This document shows, piece after piece, positions 8,915 through 17,546 of a DNA stretch of 64,000 bases. The stretch comes from Tabrizicola soli (lineage in GTDB: Bacteria; Pseudomonadota; Alphaproteobacteria; Rhodobacterales; Rhodobacteraceae): NCBI RefSeq assembly GCF_015999335.1, contig NZ_JAEACP010000009.1:1-64000 (forward strand), written 5' to 3'. The notes beneath the pieces were generated by a model, which saw nothing but the letters and a program-made list of their open reading frames with translations, searched no databases and was not told the origin of the DNA. Position numbers and translations under genes: made by a program. Numbering within the stretch: the stretch's first letter is position 1; each line of letters opens with the position of its first letter.

Positions 8915-9613
8915 TCAATCCGGCTGCAGCATATAGCCCTCGCCCCGCACCGTCTGCAGGTAGCGCGGGCTTTTCGGGTCGTCCTCGATCTTCCGGCGCA
9001 GGCGGGTGATCTGCACATCCACCGCCCGCTCCTGCGCCGCATCCGCGCCGCCCGCCTCGCCCGCCAGCCGGTCGCGGCTGATCGGCACGCCCGGCTGCGC
9101 CGCAAAGACCCGCATCAGCTGCGCCTCGGTCGCGGTCAGGCGGACGGGGGCCTCGCCGCGCCACATCTCGCCCCGGTCCAGGTCATAGCGCACCGGCCCG
9201 AGATGGATCACCTGCCGCACCGGCTCGGCCGGGCGGACCGCGGGCACCCGGCGCAGGATGGCGTTGATCCGCAGAAGCAGCTCCTTCGGCTCGAAGGGCT
9301 TGACCAGATAGTCGTCCGCCCCGGCCTCCAGACCCTCGATCCGGTTCGCCGTCTCGCCCCGCGCGGTCAGAAGCAGGATCGGAGTCGCCAGCCGCTTGTT
9401 GCGCAGATCGCGGGTCAGGCTGACCCCGTCCTCGCCCGGCATCATCACGTCCATGACGATCAGGTCGAACTCCAGCCCGGCCAGCACCCGCCTGGCCTGC
9501 GCCGCATCCTTCGCGACGGACACAAGGAAACCGTTTCGGATCAGGAACTTCTGCAGAAGCCCCCGGATGCGCTCGTCATCGTCGACGATCAGAAGATGCG
9601 TGTCGGGACCCAT
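8915..9613 (-). CDS. petR: OmpR-family response regulator PetR
   Basis: A 232-residue two-domain response regulator. The receiver has acidic pocket D11/D12, phospho-acceptor D55 (LIVMDVMMPG), T83 and K105 (VKPFEPKE); the C-terminal winged helix ends RYLQTVRGEGYMLQ. Together with the MarR-type gene overlapping it by one base (TGATG), it matches the petP-petR pair that lies upstream of the cytochrome bc1 operon in Rhodobacter capsulatus. The bc1 genes are not beside it here. The start MGPDTHLLIVDDDE at 9613 is chosen because the longer open frame is petP in another frame. Confidence 0.88.
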   Translation of the reverse strand: MGPDTHLLIVDDDERIRGLLQKFLIRNGFLVSVAKDAAQARRVLAGLEFDLIVMDVMMPGEDGVSLTRDLRNKRLATPILLLTARGETANRIEGLEAGADDYLVKPFEPKELLLRINAILRRVPAVRPAEPVRQVIHLGPVRYDLDRGEMWRGEAPVRLTATEAQLMRVFAAQPGVPISRDRLAGEAGGADAAQERAVDVQITRLRRKIEDDPKSPRYLQTVRGEGYMLQPD

Positions 9614-10119
9614 CAGCCGCCCTCCCTCAGCCGGTTGTACTGCCGCCGCATCTCGGGGTCCATCATCGCCTCCAGCACCTGCCGGAACCCGGCCACCGCC
9701 GCCGGCCCCGCCGCCCGGTAGGCCGCCCGCATCCGCGCCCGCTGCGCATCCGAAAGCTCGCGCTCCAGCACCAGGCCCTTTTCGGTCAGGTGCAGGTGCC
9801 GCTCGCGCGCGTCGGCCTTGCCCTTCTCGCTGCGCACCAGACCATCCTCGATCAGGGTCCGCAGCACCCGGTTCAGCGACTGCTTGGTCACCCCCAGGAT
9901 CGACAGGAGGTTCGAGACCGTCGTCCCCGGTGCGCGATGGATGAAATGCAGCGCCCGATGATGCGCGCGGCCATAGTCCATCCCCTCCAGGATCCGGTCG
10001 GGATCGGCCGTGAAACCGCGATAGGCGAAGAACATCGCCTCGATCCCCTTGCGCAACTGCTCGTCCGTCAGGAAAAGCAGGCTTTCGCCACCCGGTCTTT
10101 CCACCATGCGCGCCTCCAT
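9613..10119 (-). CDS. petP: MarR-family regulator PetP
   Basis: A 168-residue MarR-type winged-helix protein: helix-turn-helix TVSNLLSILGVTKQSLNRVLRTLIEDGLV at about 68-96 and the wing ERHLHLTEKG. It overlaps petR by one base, so the two are co-translated. The start MEARMVERPGG follows the divergent ilvE promoter region. In R. capsulatus petP is needed with petR; the ligand is unknown. Confidence 0.82.
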   Translation of the reverse strand: MEARMVERPGGESLLFLTDEQLRKGIEAMFFAYRGFTADPDRILEGMDYGRAHHRALHFIHRAPGTTVSNLLSILGVTKQSLNRVLRTLIEDGLVRSEKGKADARERHLHLTEKGLVLERELSDAQRARMRAAYRAAGPAAVAGFRQVLEAMMDPEMRRQYNRLREGG

Positions 10120-10135
10120 CTCGCGCCGAATTTAC

Positions 10136-10150
10136 GTCAGCCTTGTTGAC
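10136..10150. promoter_or_regulatory. Candidate MarR-type operator in the petP/ilvE intergenic region
   Basis: GTCA-N7-TGAC (GTCAGCCTTGTTGAC) lies 17 bp upstream of the petP start in the 129-bp region shared with divergent ilvE. The short inverted repeat could be an autoregulatory PetP site; arms are only 4 bp, so support is weak. Confidence 0.25.
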
Positions 10151-10248
10151 TTTCCAAGTCCGAACCCGTAATTCCAAGGCGATTTCGCGCAAGAATCTGT
10201 CCGATGCGGACCTTTCAGGCGCAACATTCGCAAAAGCTGGAGGCGAGG

Positions 10249-11115
10249 ATGGCAGGCTACGACGATCGCGACGGGTTCATCTGGATGGATGGCAAGCTGG
10301 TGGAATGGCGGCAGGCGAACGTCCACATCCTGACCCATGCCCTGCACTACGCCTCCTCGGTCTTCGAGGGCGAGCGTTGCTACAACGGCAAGATCTTCAA
10401 GGGCCACGAACATTCGCTGCGCCTCCTCGAATCCGGTCGTCTGCTCGACATGCCGATCCCCTATACCGCCGAGGAAATCGACGCCGCCAAGGAAGCGGTG
10501 CTGAAAGCCAACGGGTTGACCGACGCCTATGTCCGCGCCGTCGCCTTCCGTGGCGCGGGCGACGAGATGGGGGTCGCCTCGCTCGGCAACCCGGTGCGGC
10601 TGGCCATCGCCTGCTGGAGCTGGGGCGCCTATTACGGCGACGCCAAGATGAAGGGCGCCAAGCTCGACATCGCCAAGTGGAAGCGCCCCTCGCCGGAAAC
10701 CATCCCCACCGCCGCCAAGGCCGCCGGGCTCTACATGATCTGCACCATGTCCAAGCATGCCGCGATGGAGAAGGGCTGCTCCGACGCGCTCTTCTACGAC
10801 TACCGCGGCTATGTGGCCGAGGCGACCGGGGCCAACATCTTCTTCGTCAAGGACGGCGAGGTCCACACCCCGAACCCCGACTGCATCCTGAACGGCATCA
10901 CCCGGCAGACCGTGATCGGGATGCTGAAGGACATGCAGATCAAGGTGCACGAACGCCATATCAAGCCCGAGGAACTGGCGGATTTCGAGCAATGCTGGCT
11001 GACCGGCACCGCCGCCGAAGTGACGCCGGTGGGCCAGATCGGCGACTGGACCTTCGAGGTCGGCGACCTGACCCGCCGCGTCGCCACCGCCTACGAGCAG
11101 CTGGTCCGTTCCTGA
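10249..11115 (+). CDS. ilvE: Branched-chain amino acid aminotransferase
   Basis: A 288-residue fold-type IV PLP aminotransferase that interconverts Leu, Ile and Val with their 2-oxo acids. THALHYASSVFEGERCYNG, the PLP lysine segment PTAAKAAGLYMIC and GYVAEATGANIFFVKDG are as in the family. ATG at 10249 is preceded by GGAGGCGAGG and gives the usual N-terminus MAGYDDRDGFIWMDG; an upstream ATG at 10204 lacks this. It ends in a strong bidirectional terminator shared with the convergent aminotransferase gene. Confidence 0.94.
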   Translation: MAGYDDRDGFIWMDGKLVEWRQANVHILTHALHYASSVFEGERCYNGKIFKGHEHSLRLLESGRLLDMPIPYTAEEIDAAKEAVLKANGLTDAYVRAVAFRGAGDEMGVASLGNPVRLAIACWSWGAYYGDAKMKGAKLDIAKWKRPSPETIPTAAKAAGLYMICTMSKHAAMEKGCSDALFYDYRGYVAEATGANIFFVKDGEVHTPNPDCILNGITRQTVIGMLKDMQIKVHERHIKPEELADFEQCWLTGTAAEVTPVGQIGDWTFEVGDLTRRVATAYEQLVRS

Positions 11116-11140
11116 TCGGGCCGGGCTGACGCCTTCAGCC

Positions 11141-11166
11141 GGCGCGGCGCGGAAGCGCGCCGCGCC
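11141..11166. terminator. Bidirectional hairpin between ilvE and the hisC-like gene
   Basis: GGCGCGGCGCG (11141-11151) pairs perfectly with CGCGCCGCGCC (11156-11166) around a GAAG loop. It lies between two convergent genes. Confidence 0.75.
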
Positions 11167-11186
11167 GCACGTCATCGGCGGAGAGG

Positions 11187-12299
11187 CTACCGGCTTTCGC
11201 GGATCTGCCGCAGGGCGCCGAGGAACAGGTCGTTTTCTTCCGCTGTGCCCATGGTCACCCTTGCATGGGTCCCGAAGGGCGGCTCCATCCAGGCCTTGAC
11301 CAGGATGCCGTGCTGGCGGAGCATTTCCGCCGTTCCGGTCGCCGTGTCGCCGCAGTCGAAGAACAGGAAGTTGGTCTGGCTCGGGGCGCAGGCGACGCCG
11401 AGCGCCGCAAGCACCGCCGACACGCGCCGCCGTTCCGACCGGGCCAGCGCGAGGCCCCGGGCAAGATGCCCGTCATCGCCCAGCGCCGCCAGCGCCGCCG
11501 CCTCGGCCACCGCATTGACGGCAAAGGGATTGCGCGCCTTCGCCATGGCCGCCACCAGCCCGGCGTCATGGGCGATGCCATAGCCCACCCGCGCCCCGGC
11601 CAGGCCATAGGCCTTGGAGAAGGTGCGCAGGGAAATCCAGGCATGACCCGAGGATTCGAGCATCGCCAGCGCATCGAAGCGCGCCTCGGGATCCAGGTAT
11701 TCGACATAGGCCTCGTCGAAGACGATCAGCGTATCCGGCGGCGTGCCGGCGATCAGGCGGGCGAAATCCGCCGCGGTGATCGCGGGGCCTGCGGGGTTGC
11801 TGGGCGACGAGAAGATCAGCACGCGCGCACCCTTCTCCAGCGCCGCCAGCAGCCCCGCGACCGGAAAGCGCCAATCGGCCGGGAACGGAACCTTGGTCAC
11901 CCCGGCACCGCAGGCCTGGGCGGCGAATTCGTGCAGCCCGAAGGAGGGGCACAGGGTCACCACATGGTCGCCGGGGCGCAGGACGGTGCGGTAGATGACG
12001 CCGATCAGATCCTCGGAGCCATTGCCCAGGATGATCCGGTCGGGGCTGGCGCCAAGGCGGTCCGCCAGCGCGGTGCGCAGCGCGGTGCCGGAGGCGTCGG
12101 GATAGCGCCCCAGCCCCTGCGCGGCGGCAAGGGCGGCGGCGATCGCGGCGGGCGACGGGCCGAGGGGATTTTCGTTGCTGTCCAGCTTGGCCCGCAGCGG
12201 CACCCCATAGGTGGCCTGGAACCGCGCGGCGGCCAGTCCGGCGTTATAGGTCGGCAGGCCCTCGATCTCGGGGCGGATGAGGCTGCTGTGAAGGGTCAT
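11187..12299 (-). CDS. hisC: Histidinol-phosphate/aromatic aminotransferase family protein
   Basis: A 370-residue fold-type I PLP aminotransferase of the HisC family: SNENPLGPSP near the N-terminus, SSPSNPAGPAI, FDEAYVEY and the PLP lysine in SLRTFSKAYGLAGARVGY. ATG at 12299 follows GAAAGG and matches the HisC start better than 12323, which lies inside the upstream gene. It lies 16 bp behind an FAD-linked oxidase gene and in the same likely operon as a peptide-type binding protein. So it may be a catabolic aminotransferase for an aromatic or related amino acid rather than the biosynthetic HisC. Confidence 0.8.
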   Translation of the reverse strand: MTLHSSLIRPEIEGLPTYNAGLAAARFQATYGVPLRAKLDSNENPLGPSPAAIAAALAAAQGLGRYPDASGTALRTALADRLGASPDRIILGNGSEDLIGVIYRTVLRPGDHVVTLCPSFGLHEFAAQACGAGVTKVPFPADWRFPVAGLLAALEKGARVLIFSSPSNPAGPAITAADFARLIAGTPPDTLIVFDEAYVEYLDPEARFDALAMLESSGHAWISLRTFSKAYGLAGARVGYGIAHDAGLVAAMAKARNPFAVNAVAEAAALAALGDDGHLARGLALARSERRRVSAVLAALGVACAPSQTNFLFFDCGDTATGTAEMLRQHGILVKAWMEPPFGTHARVTMGTAEENDLFLGALRQIRESR

Positions 12300-12315
12300 C
12301 TGTCGCCTTTCCGGG

Positions 12316-13710
12316 TCAGACATCGAAGATCTTCGACGGGTTCATGATGCCGCGCGGGTCGATGGCCTGCTTGATCTGGCGCATCAGGTCCAGCGCGGGG
12401 CCGTGTTCGTCGGCCATATAGGCCTTCTTGCCCAAGCCCACCCCATGTTCGCCGGTCGAAGTGCCGCCCAGTTCCAGCGCGATCTCGACCAGCCGGGCAT
12501 TGATCCGGCGGGCATCGCCGGTTTCCTTCGGGTCGGCGGGGTCGAACAGGAGGACGAGGTGGAAGTTGCCGTCTCCGGCATGGCCCACCAGCGGCGCGGG
12601 GATGGCAGTCTCGGCCACCACGGCAAGGATGCGGTCGATACATTCGGGCAGGGCCGAGATCGGCACGCAGACATCGGTCGAGATGCCCTTCAGCCCCGGC
12701 CGCAGCGCGCGCGAGGCGTAGAGCGCCGAATGGCGCAGCCGCCAGAGCGCATTGGCCTGGTCCGCGCTTTCGGCGATGTCCTGCCGCAGCGCGCCGGCAT
12801 CCGCCGCGAGACCCTGGAACACGCCGAGGTCATGCGCCACGGCGGGGGGCGAGCCCACCAGCTCGACCCAGAGCGCGGGCGCATCCGGCAGGTCCGAGCC
12901 GGCGTGGCGGTTGATCGCCTGCATCTGCAGCCGGTCGGCCAGCTCGATCCGGTTCAGGCCCAGCCCGCAGTGCAGGGCGGCGACCACGGTGGCGGTGGCG
13001 GCGGCGATGTCGGGGAAACTGCACAAGAGGGTCTGGCGCGCCTCGGGCTGGCCGAAGAGGCGCAGGGTCAGTTCGGTGATAACCCCCAGGGTCCCCTCGG
13101 CGCCGACGAAGAGATGGGTCAGGTCATAGCCCGCCGCGGATTTGCGCGCCCGCCCGCCGGTGCGCAGGATCCGGCCGTCGGGCAACACCACGGTCAGGCC
13201 CAGCACCAGCTCGCGCATCGAGCCGTAGCGCACCGTCGTCGTGCCCGAGGCGCGGGTCGAGGCCATGCCGCCCAGCGTCGCCTCGGCCCCCGGATCGACC
13301 GGAAAGAACAGGCCGGTGGCGCGCAGTTCCTCGTTCAGGCGCTGGCGGGTGACGCCGCATTGCACGGTGCAGTCCATGTCCTCGGCGCCGATCCGCAGGA
13401 TCCGGGCCATGCCCGACAGGTCCAGCGACAGCCCGCCCAGGGGCGCGTGGATCTGGCCCTCGATCGAGGATCCGGCGCCGAAGGGGATCACGGGCAGCCC
13501 GAGGTCGTTGCAGGTGGCGAGGATCCGGGACACCTCCCCGGTCGTTTCGGCCATCGCGACCAGATCCGGCGGGGCGGCGGGCAGCCAGCTTTCGCCCGCC
13601 CCATGCAGGGCGCGGAGCGACGGGCCGGCCGAGATCCGGTCGCCCATGAGCGGGCGTAGCGCCGCCAGCGCCGCGGGCGCGGCGGGATGCTTGAAGGCGG
13701 GGTCTGTCAT
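12316..13710 (-). CDS. FAD-linked oxidase, D-lactate dehydrogenase (cytochrome)/GlcD-like
   Basis: About 464 residues. The N-terminal FAD-binding (PCMH) domain has PVIPFGAGSSIEGQ and PGAEATLGGMASTRASGTTTVRYG; the C-terminal cap has HAGDGNFHLVLLFDP and STGEHGVGLGKKAYM with metal-site histidines. Such enzymes oxidise D-2-hydroxy acids to 2-oxo acids. The start MTDPAFKHPAAPAAL at 13710 has GGAGAGG in front. It sits between the binding-protein gene and the aminotransferase gene, so a 2-hydroxy acid to 2-oxo acid to amino acid interplay is plausible. The substrate is not shown. Confidence 0.85.
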   Translation of the reverse strand: MTDPAFKHPAAPAALAALRPLMGDRISAGPSLRALHGAGESWLPAAPPDLVAMAETTGEVSRILATCNDLGLPVIPFGAGSSIEGQIHAPLGGLSLDLSGMARILRIGAEDMDCTVQCGVTRQRLNEELRATGLFFPVDPGAEATLGGMASTRASGTTTVRYGSMRELVLGLTVVLPDGRILRTGGRARKSAAGYDLTHLFVGAEGTLGVITELTLRLFGQPEARQTLLCSFPDIAAATATVVAALHCGLGLNRIELADRLQMQAINRHAGSDLPDAPALWVELVGSPPAVAHDLGVFQGLAADAGALRQDIAESADQANALWRLRHSALYASRALRPGLKGISTDVCVPISALPECIDRILAVVAETAIPAPLVGHAGDGNFHLVLLFDPADPKETGDARRINARLVEIALELGGTSTGEHGVGLGKKAYMADEHGPALDLMRQIKQAIDPRGIMNPSKIFDV

Positions 13711-13730
13711 TGCCTCTCCATCGGCGGGAA

Positions 13731-13754
13731 CCGGGGCACACGGGCGCGCCCCGG
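13731..13754 (-). terminator. Intercistronic hairpin after the peptide-type binding protein
   Basis: CCGGGGC (13731-13737) pairs with GCCCCGG (13748-13754) within the 62-bp gap downstream of the binding-protein stop. There is no T-run; more likely an mRNA-stabilising or attenuating hairpin than a full stop. Confidence 0.5.
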
Positions 13755-13772
13755 AATGGGTCTTGCTGCGCC

Positions 13773-15329
13773 TCAGGCGGCGAACCACCAGCGTTCGGCC
13801 GCGCGCGCGCCGTCCAGCTCCCAGTCCGAGGCGAGGTCGCCATGGCGGACATTGGCCGCGGTGGCATCCAGGAAATCCGCCCAGACCGGGGCAACCAGCC
13901 CGCAGTCGTCATGGATCAGGCGCTGGCATTCCCAGTAGAGCTCGCGCCGCTTCGCCTCGTCCTTCTCGCCGCGGGCGGCAAGCAGGGTGGTGTTGAAGGC
14001 CTCGTTGTCCCAGCCGGTCTCGTTCCAGCTGCCGATGCTTTCGCGGGAATAGGCCAGCGAGAGCATGGCGTCCTCGTTCACCCGGCCCGACCATTTCGTC
14101 GCGAAGAAGGGCTTCTTGCCCCAGACGTTCGACCAGTAGCCGTCATCCGGCTCGCGCACCACATCCAGCTCGATCCCGGCGGCGGCGGCGTGTTCGCGGT
14201 AAAGCTGGGCCGCGTCCACCGCGCCGGTGAAGGGCGTGTCGGCCACATGCAGCGGGATCTTCGCGCCCTCGACGCCGGCCTTCTTGAACAGCGCGCGGGC
14301 CTGCTCGGGATCGTAGACGGTCTGCGGCAGGTTCGGGTTGTGGTCGGGATAGGCGGTCGAGATCGGCTGGTCGTTGGCGACCGAGCCGAAGCCCGACAGG
14401 ATCTTAGCGACGATATCCTCGCGGTCGATCGCCATCTTCATCGCCCGGCGCACGTCGGGGTCGCTGAACGGCCCGTCCGCCACGCGCATCGAGAAGCCAT
14501 AGTGCATCTTCCCCTGGGTCTGGATCAGCTGCACGTTCGGCATCGCCTTCAGGAGGTTGGCCGTCGTGGCATCAACATAGTTCATCGCGTCGATCTGGCC
14601 GGTCTGCAGCGCCGTCATCCGGGCATTGACGTCGCGGATCGCCTTGAACTCCACCGCGTCGAAATGGGCGCGGCCCTCCTTCCAGTAGTTCGGATTGCGC
14701 ACCACACGCGCGCTGACGCCGGGCTCGAAGCTTTCCAGCGTATAGCCCCCGGTGCCGATCCCGGCGGCAAAGTCGGTGTTCTCGGCCGGGACGATCAGCA
14801 GGTTCGTCATCGACATCAGCGAGGCGAAGCCGGCATTCGGAGCGGCCAGCGTGATCGTGACCTCGTCGGGCGCGCTGGCCTGCACCTCGGTGATCGCGGC
14901 CATCAGCGACTTGGCCTCGGACACCGTATCGGGGCCGCGGTGCAGGTTGACCGACCAGACCACGTCATCGGCCGTCATCGTCTTGCCGTTGTGGAAGGTC
15001 ACCCCGTCGCGCAGCTTGAAGGTCCAGACGGTCGAATCGGCGTTCGAGCCCCATTCCGTCGCCAGTTCCGGTTGCAGCACGCCGCCGGGGCCGACCTCGA
15101 TCAGGTTGTTGCGCAGGGAATAGTGCAGGTTCATCATGAACCGCGTCTCGTTCAATTGCGGATCGAGCGTGTCTCCGGTATCGAAATCGGCGATGGCCAG
15201 ACGGAAGACCCCGCCCTGGCGCGGGCCGTCCTGCGCCAGGGCGCGTTTCGGAGAAAGACCGATCAGGCCGGCACCGGCGGCGGCGCCCGCAGACAGAAGC
15301 AGTGAACGGCGGGTAATCAAGGCAGACAT
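13773..15329 (-). CDS. Peptide/nickel-type ABC transporter substrate-binding protein (Tat-exported)
   Basis: About 518 residues, SBP family 5 (DppA/OppA). The N-terminus carries TRRSLLLSAGAAAGAGLIG and then RALAQD, a twin-arginine signal, so it is probably folded before export. Typical segments: FKLRDGVTFHNGKTMTADDVVWSVN and DREDIVAKILSGFG. ATG at 15329 follows GGGAAGAAG; upstream in-frame codons have no signal-peptide character. No permease is adjacent: the matching Dpp-type permeases and ATPase are at 19769-23219. A shared operator-like repeat links the two loci. Confidence 0.88.
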   Translation of the reverse strand: MSALITRRSLLLSAGAAAGAGLIGLSPKRALAQDGPRQGGVFRLAIADFDTGDTLDPQLNETRFMMNLHYSLRNNLIEVGPGGVLQPELATEWGSNADSTVWTFKLRDGVTFHNGKTMTADDVVWSVNLHRGPDTVSEAKSLMAAITEVQASAPDEVTITLAAPNAGFASLMSMTNLLIVPAENTDFAAGIGTGGYTLESFEPGVSARVVRNPNYWKEGRAHFDAVEFKAIRDVNARMTALQTGQIDAMNYVDATTANLLKAMPNVQLIQTQGKMHYGFSMRVADGPFSDPDVRRAMKMAIDREDIVAKILSGFGSVANDQPISTAYPDHNPNLPQTVYDPEQARALFKKAGVEGAKIPLHVADTPFTGAVDAAQLYREHAAAAGIELDVVREPDDGYWSNVWGKKPFFATKWSGRVNEDAMLSLAYSRESIGSWNETGWDNEAFNTTLLAARGEKDEAKRRELYWECQRLIHDDCGLVAPVWADFLDATAANVRHGDLASDWELDGARAAERWWFAA

Positions 15330-15372
15330 GGCTTCTTCCCTGTTCTGAAGGTGGACCGGGGGCCCGGGTTGC

Positions 15373-15394
15373 GTATTATGTCTATTTTTAATAC
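15373..15394. promoter_or_regulatory. Inverted repeat with ATTATGTCT core, binding-protein/LysR intergenic region
   Basis: GTATTA-N10-TAATAC, with ATTATGTCT at 15375-15383. It lies 44 bp upstream of the binding-protein start and about 94 bp upstream of the divergent LysR gene. The same 9-mer occurs at 23250-23258 and a close form at 16466-16474 (minus strand ATTATGTAT). Likely a site for the GntR or the LysR regulator of this region. Confidence 0.5.
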
Positions 15395-15487
15395 CGTAAT
15401 GCCTGCACACATTTTCCGACAAATCAGAACCGCTGCCTTATTTTAGAGTTTTTCTAAACCTGACCCGGACAACCACAGGAGTCGCGC

Positions 15488-16411
15488 ATGGCCGGACAGC
15501 TTCCCCCGCTTCGCTCGCTGCAAGCCTTCGAGGCTGTGGGGCGGCTGGGGTCCGTCAACAGCGCCGCGCAGGAACTGGGGGTCACGCCGGGGGCGGTGAG
15601 TCAGCAGATCCGGCTGCTGGAAGAGCATGTCGCGCTGACGCTGGTGGTCCGGGACGGGCGCGGCCTGTCGCTGACGCCGCAGGCCCGGGTCTATCTGGAT
15701 CTGGTCTCGCAGGGGTTCGACCGGCTGCGCCTTGCCCGCGACTATATCGAGGCGCAGAAGACCGGGGCCGAGATCACCATTTCAGGCCTGCCGACGCTGA
15801 TGCTGAAATGGCTTGGCCCCCGCCTGCACCGCTTTCAGGCCGAGACGCCGGAAATCTCGGTCCGGCTGGAGGCGACCCACCGCGAGCCCGATTCGAAGAT
15901 GCTGGACCAGATGTTCCGGCTGACCTACGGACAGGCCGCGAACCGCTATGCCCATTCGCGGGTCCTGTTCACCGACACCTGCTTTCCCGTCTGCTCGCCC
16001 GATTTCCTTGCCCGCCAGCCCGAGGCCCTCGATCCCGCCTCGCTGTCGCAACTGCCGCTGGTCGATGTCGACTGGGGGGCGGGCTATGCCAACGTGCCGC
16101 GCTGGAAGGACTGGTTCGCCCATGTCGGACTGGCGCCGGGCCTGGCCCCGCGCCCGATCGGGGTCTATTCGCTGTCTAGCCTGGCACTGGAAGCGGCGGC
16201 GAGCGGGCAGGGAATCGCGCTGGCGCAGGCCGCCTTCGCCGAGGCGGACCTGAAGATGGGCCGTCTGGTGCGGCTCTCGGACCAGGCGCTTGCCCTGCCC
16301 GAGGCCTATTACATCTGCTGGGGCCCGCAGACGCTTGGCCATCAGGTCGCGCGGGATTTCTTGAACTGGCTGGTGCAGGCTGCGCGTGGCAACCGCACGC
16401 CCAACGATTGA
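15488..16411 (+). CDS. LysR-family transcriptional regulator (GcvA-like)
   Basis: A 307-residue LysR regulator. Helix-turn-helix LRSLQAFEAVGRLGSVNSAAQELGVTPGAVSQQIRLLE at about 8-45, then the periplasmic-binding-protein-like effector domain. It lies between the divergent binding-protein operon and the Rieske oxygenase operon, so it probably activates one or both. The effector is unknown. Confidence 0.88.
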   Translation: MAGQLPPLRSLQAFEAVGRLGSVNSAAQELGVTPGAVSQQIRLLEEHVALTLVVRDGRGLSLTPQARVYLDLVSQGFDRLRLARDYIEAQKTGAEITISGLPTLMLKWLGPRLHRFQAETPEISVRLEATHREPDSKMLDQMFRLTYGQAANRYAHSRVLFTDTCFPVCSPDFLARQPEALDPASLSQLPLVDVDWGAGYANVPRWKDWFAHVGLAPGLAPRPIGVYSLSSLALEAAASGQGIALAQAAFAEADLKMGRLVRLSDQALALPEAYYICWGPQTLGHQVARDFLNWLVQAARGNRTPND

Positions 16412-16460
16412 GCGGACCTAAACTGTTGCGAAGCTGATTTCGTCGCCGATCCGGTTAATT

Positions 16461-16479
16461 TGACTATACATAATAGTCA
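16461..16479. promoter_or_regulatory. 19-bp perfect palindrome upstream of the Rieske oxygenase
   Basis: TGACTAT-ACATA-ATAGTCA, 23 bp upstream of the oxygenase start. The minus strand contains ATTATGTAT, one base from the ATTATGTCT of the two other sites in this region. It overlaps a TACATAAT stretch that could serve as the -10. An operator for the regional GntR or LysR regulator is likely. Confidence 0.6.
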
Positions 16480-16502
16480 TAACCCTAACCGGAGATACCC
16501 CC

Positions 16503-17543
16503 ATGTTTCTGAAGAATGCGTGGTACGTTGCCGCCTGGAGCAAGGAAATCACCCGTGAGTTGCGGCAGATCGTCGTTCTGGGCGAAAAGATCTGCGTCTT
16601 TCGCACCGAAGCCGGCGAGGTGATCGCGCTGGAGGACGCCTGCCCGCACCGCAAGCTGCCGCTGTCGAAGGGCCGCATCAAGGGCGACACGGTGGAATGC
16701 GGCTATCACGGCCTGACCTTCGATTGCGCCGGGCAATGCGTCTGGGCGCCGGGCGGCGGGCGGATCCCCTCGGCCGCCAAGGTGCGCCCCTATCCGGTGC
16801 ACGAGAAATACGGCCTGGTCTGGATCTGGATGGGCAACGCCGCCATCGCCGACACCTCCGACATCATCGACATCCCGAATTTCGACAGCCCCGACTGGGG
16901 GATGAACTCGGGCGACGCGATGGAGCTGAAGTGCAACTATCTGCTGATGTGCGACAACCTGCTGGATCCGACCCATGTCGCCTGGGTGCATGAAACCTCC
17001 TTCGCGCAGGCCGCGACCAAGGACACGCCGCTTCGGGTGACGCGCACCGACGACGGAGTGATCGTGCATCGCTGGATGATGAACGTCGAACCGGCGCCCT
17101 TCTACAAGAAGATCATCGAATTCGACGGCGCCTGCGACCGGCTGCAGCATTACGAGGTGCGCTATCCCAGCCACGCCCTGATCCGCGCCGTGTTCACCCC
17201 CGCGGGCACCGGCGGGCCCGAGGGCAGCCTGCACGACAGGACCTTCGTCATGGACAGCTACAACTTCATGACCCCGGTCAGCGAGAGCGAGACGCGCTAT
17301 TACTGGTTCCAGCTGCGCAATGTCCGCCCGCAGGACGAGGAACTGTCGAAGATGATGGCGCATGACGTCCGCAAGGCCTTCGAGGAGGACCGCGCCGTCC
17401 TGACCGAGGTCCAGCGCGGCATGACGCAGAAGACCTCGCCGCATATCGACCTGTCGATCGACGCGGGCCCCCTGCGCTTTCGCCGCCAGCTCGAGGCGAT
17501 GATCGCCGAAGAGGCGCTGGTCGACGAAAAGATGCGGGGCTAG
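16503..17543 (+). CDS. Rieske non-haem iron oxygenase, VanA-like
   Basis: A 346-residue oxygenase component. The Rieske [2Fe-2S] ligands are C47/H49 (CPHR) and C66/H69 (CGYHG); the mononuclear iron site is D155-x2-H158-x4-H163 (DPTHVAWVH). Length and sequence style match vanillate O-demethylase oxygenase and related O- or N-demethylases. It lies 3 bp before its reductase, so they form a two-component monooxygenase. The substrate is unknown: a methyl ether, an N-methyl group or a similar small group are options. Confidence 0.88.
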   Translation: MFLKNAWYVAAWSKEITRELRQIVVLGEKICVFRTEAGEVIALEDACPHRKLPLSKGRIKGDTVECGYHGLTFDCAGQCVWAPGGGRIPSAAKVRPYPVHEKYGLVWIWMGNAAIADTSDIIDIPNFDSPDWGMNSGDAMELKCNYLLMCDNLLDPTHVAWVHETSFAQAATKDTPLRVTRTDDGVIVHRWMMNVEPAPFYKKIIEFDGACDRLQHYEVRYPSHALIRAVFTPAGTGGPEGSLHDRTFVMDSYNFMTPVSESETRYYWFQLRNVRPQDEELSKMMAHDVRKAFEEDRAVLTEVQRGMTQKTSPHIDLSIDAGPLRFRRQLEAMIAEEALVDEKMRG

Positions 17544-17546
17544 GGC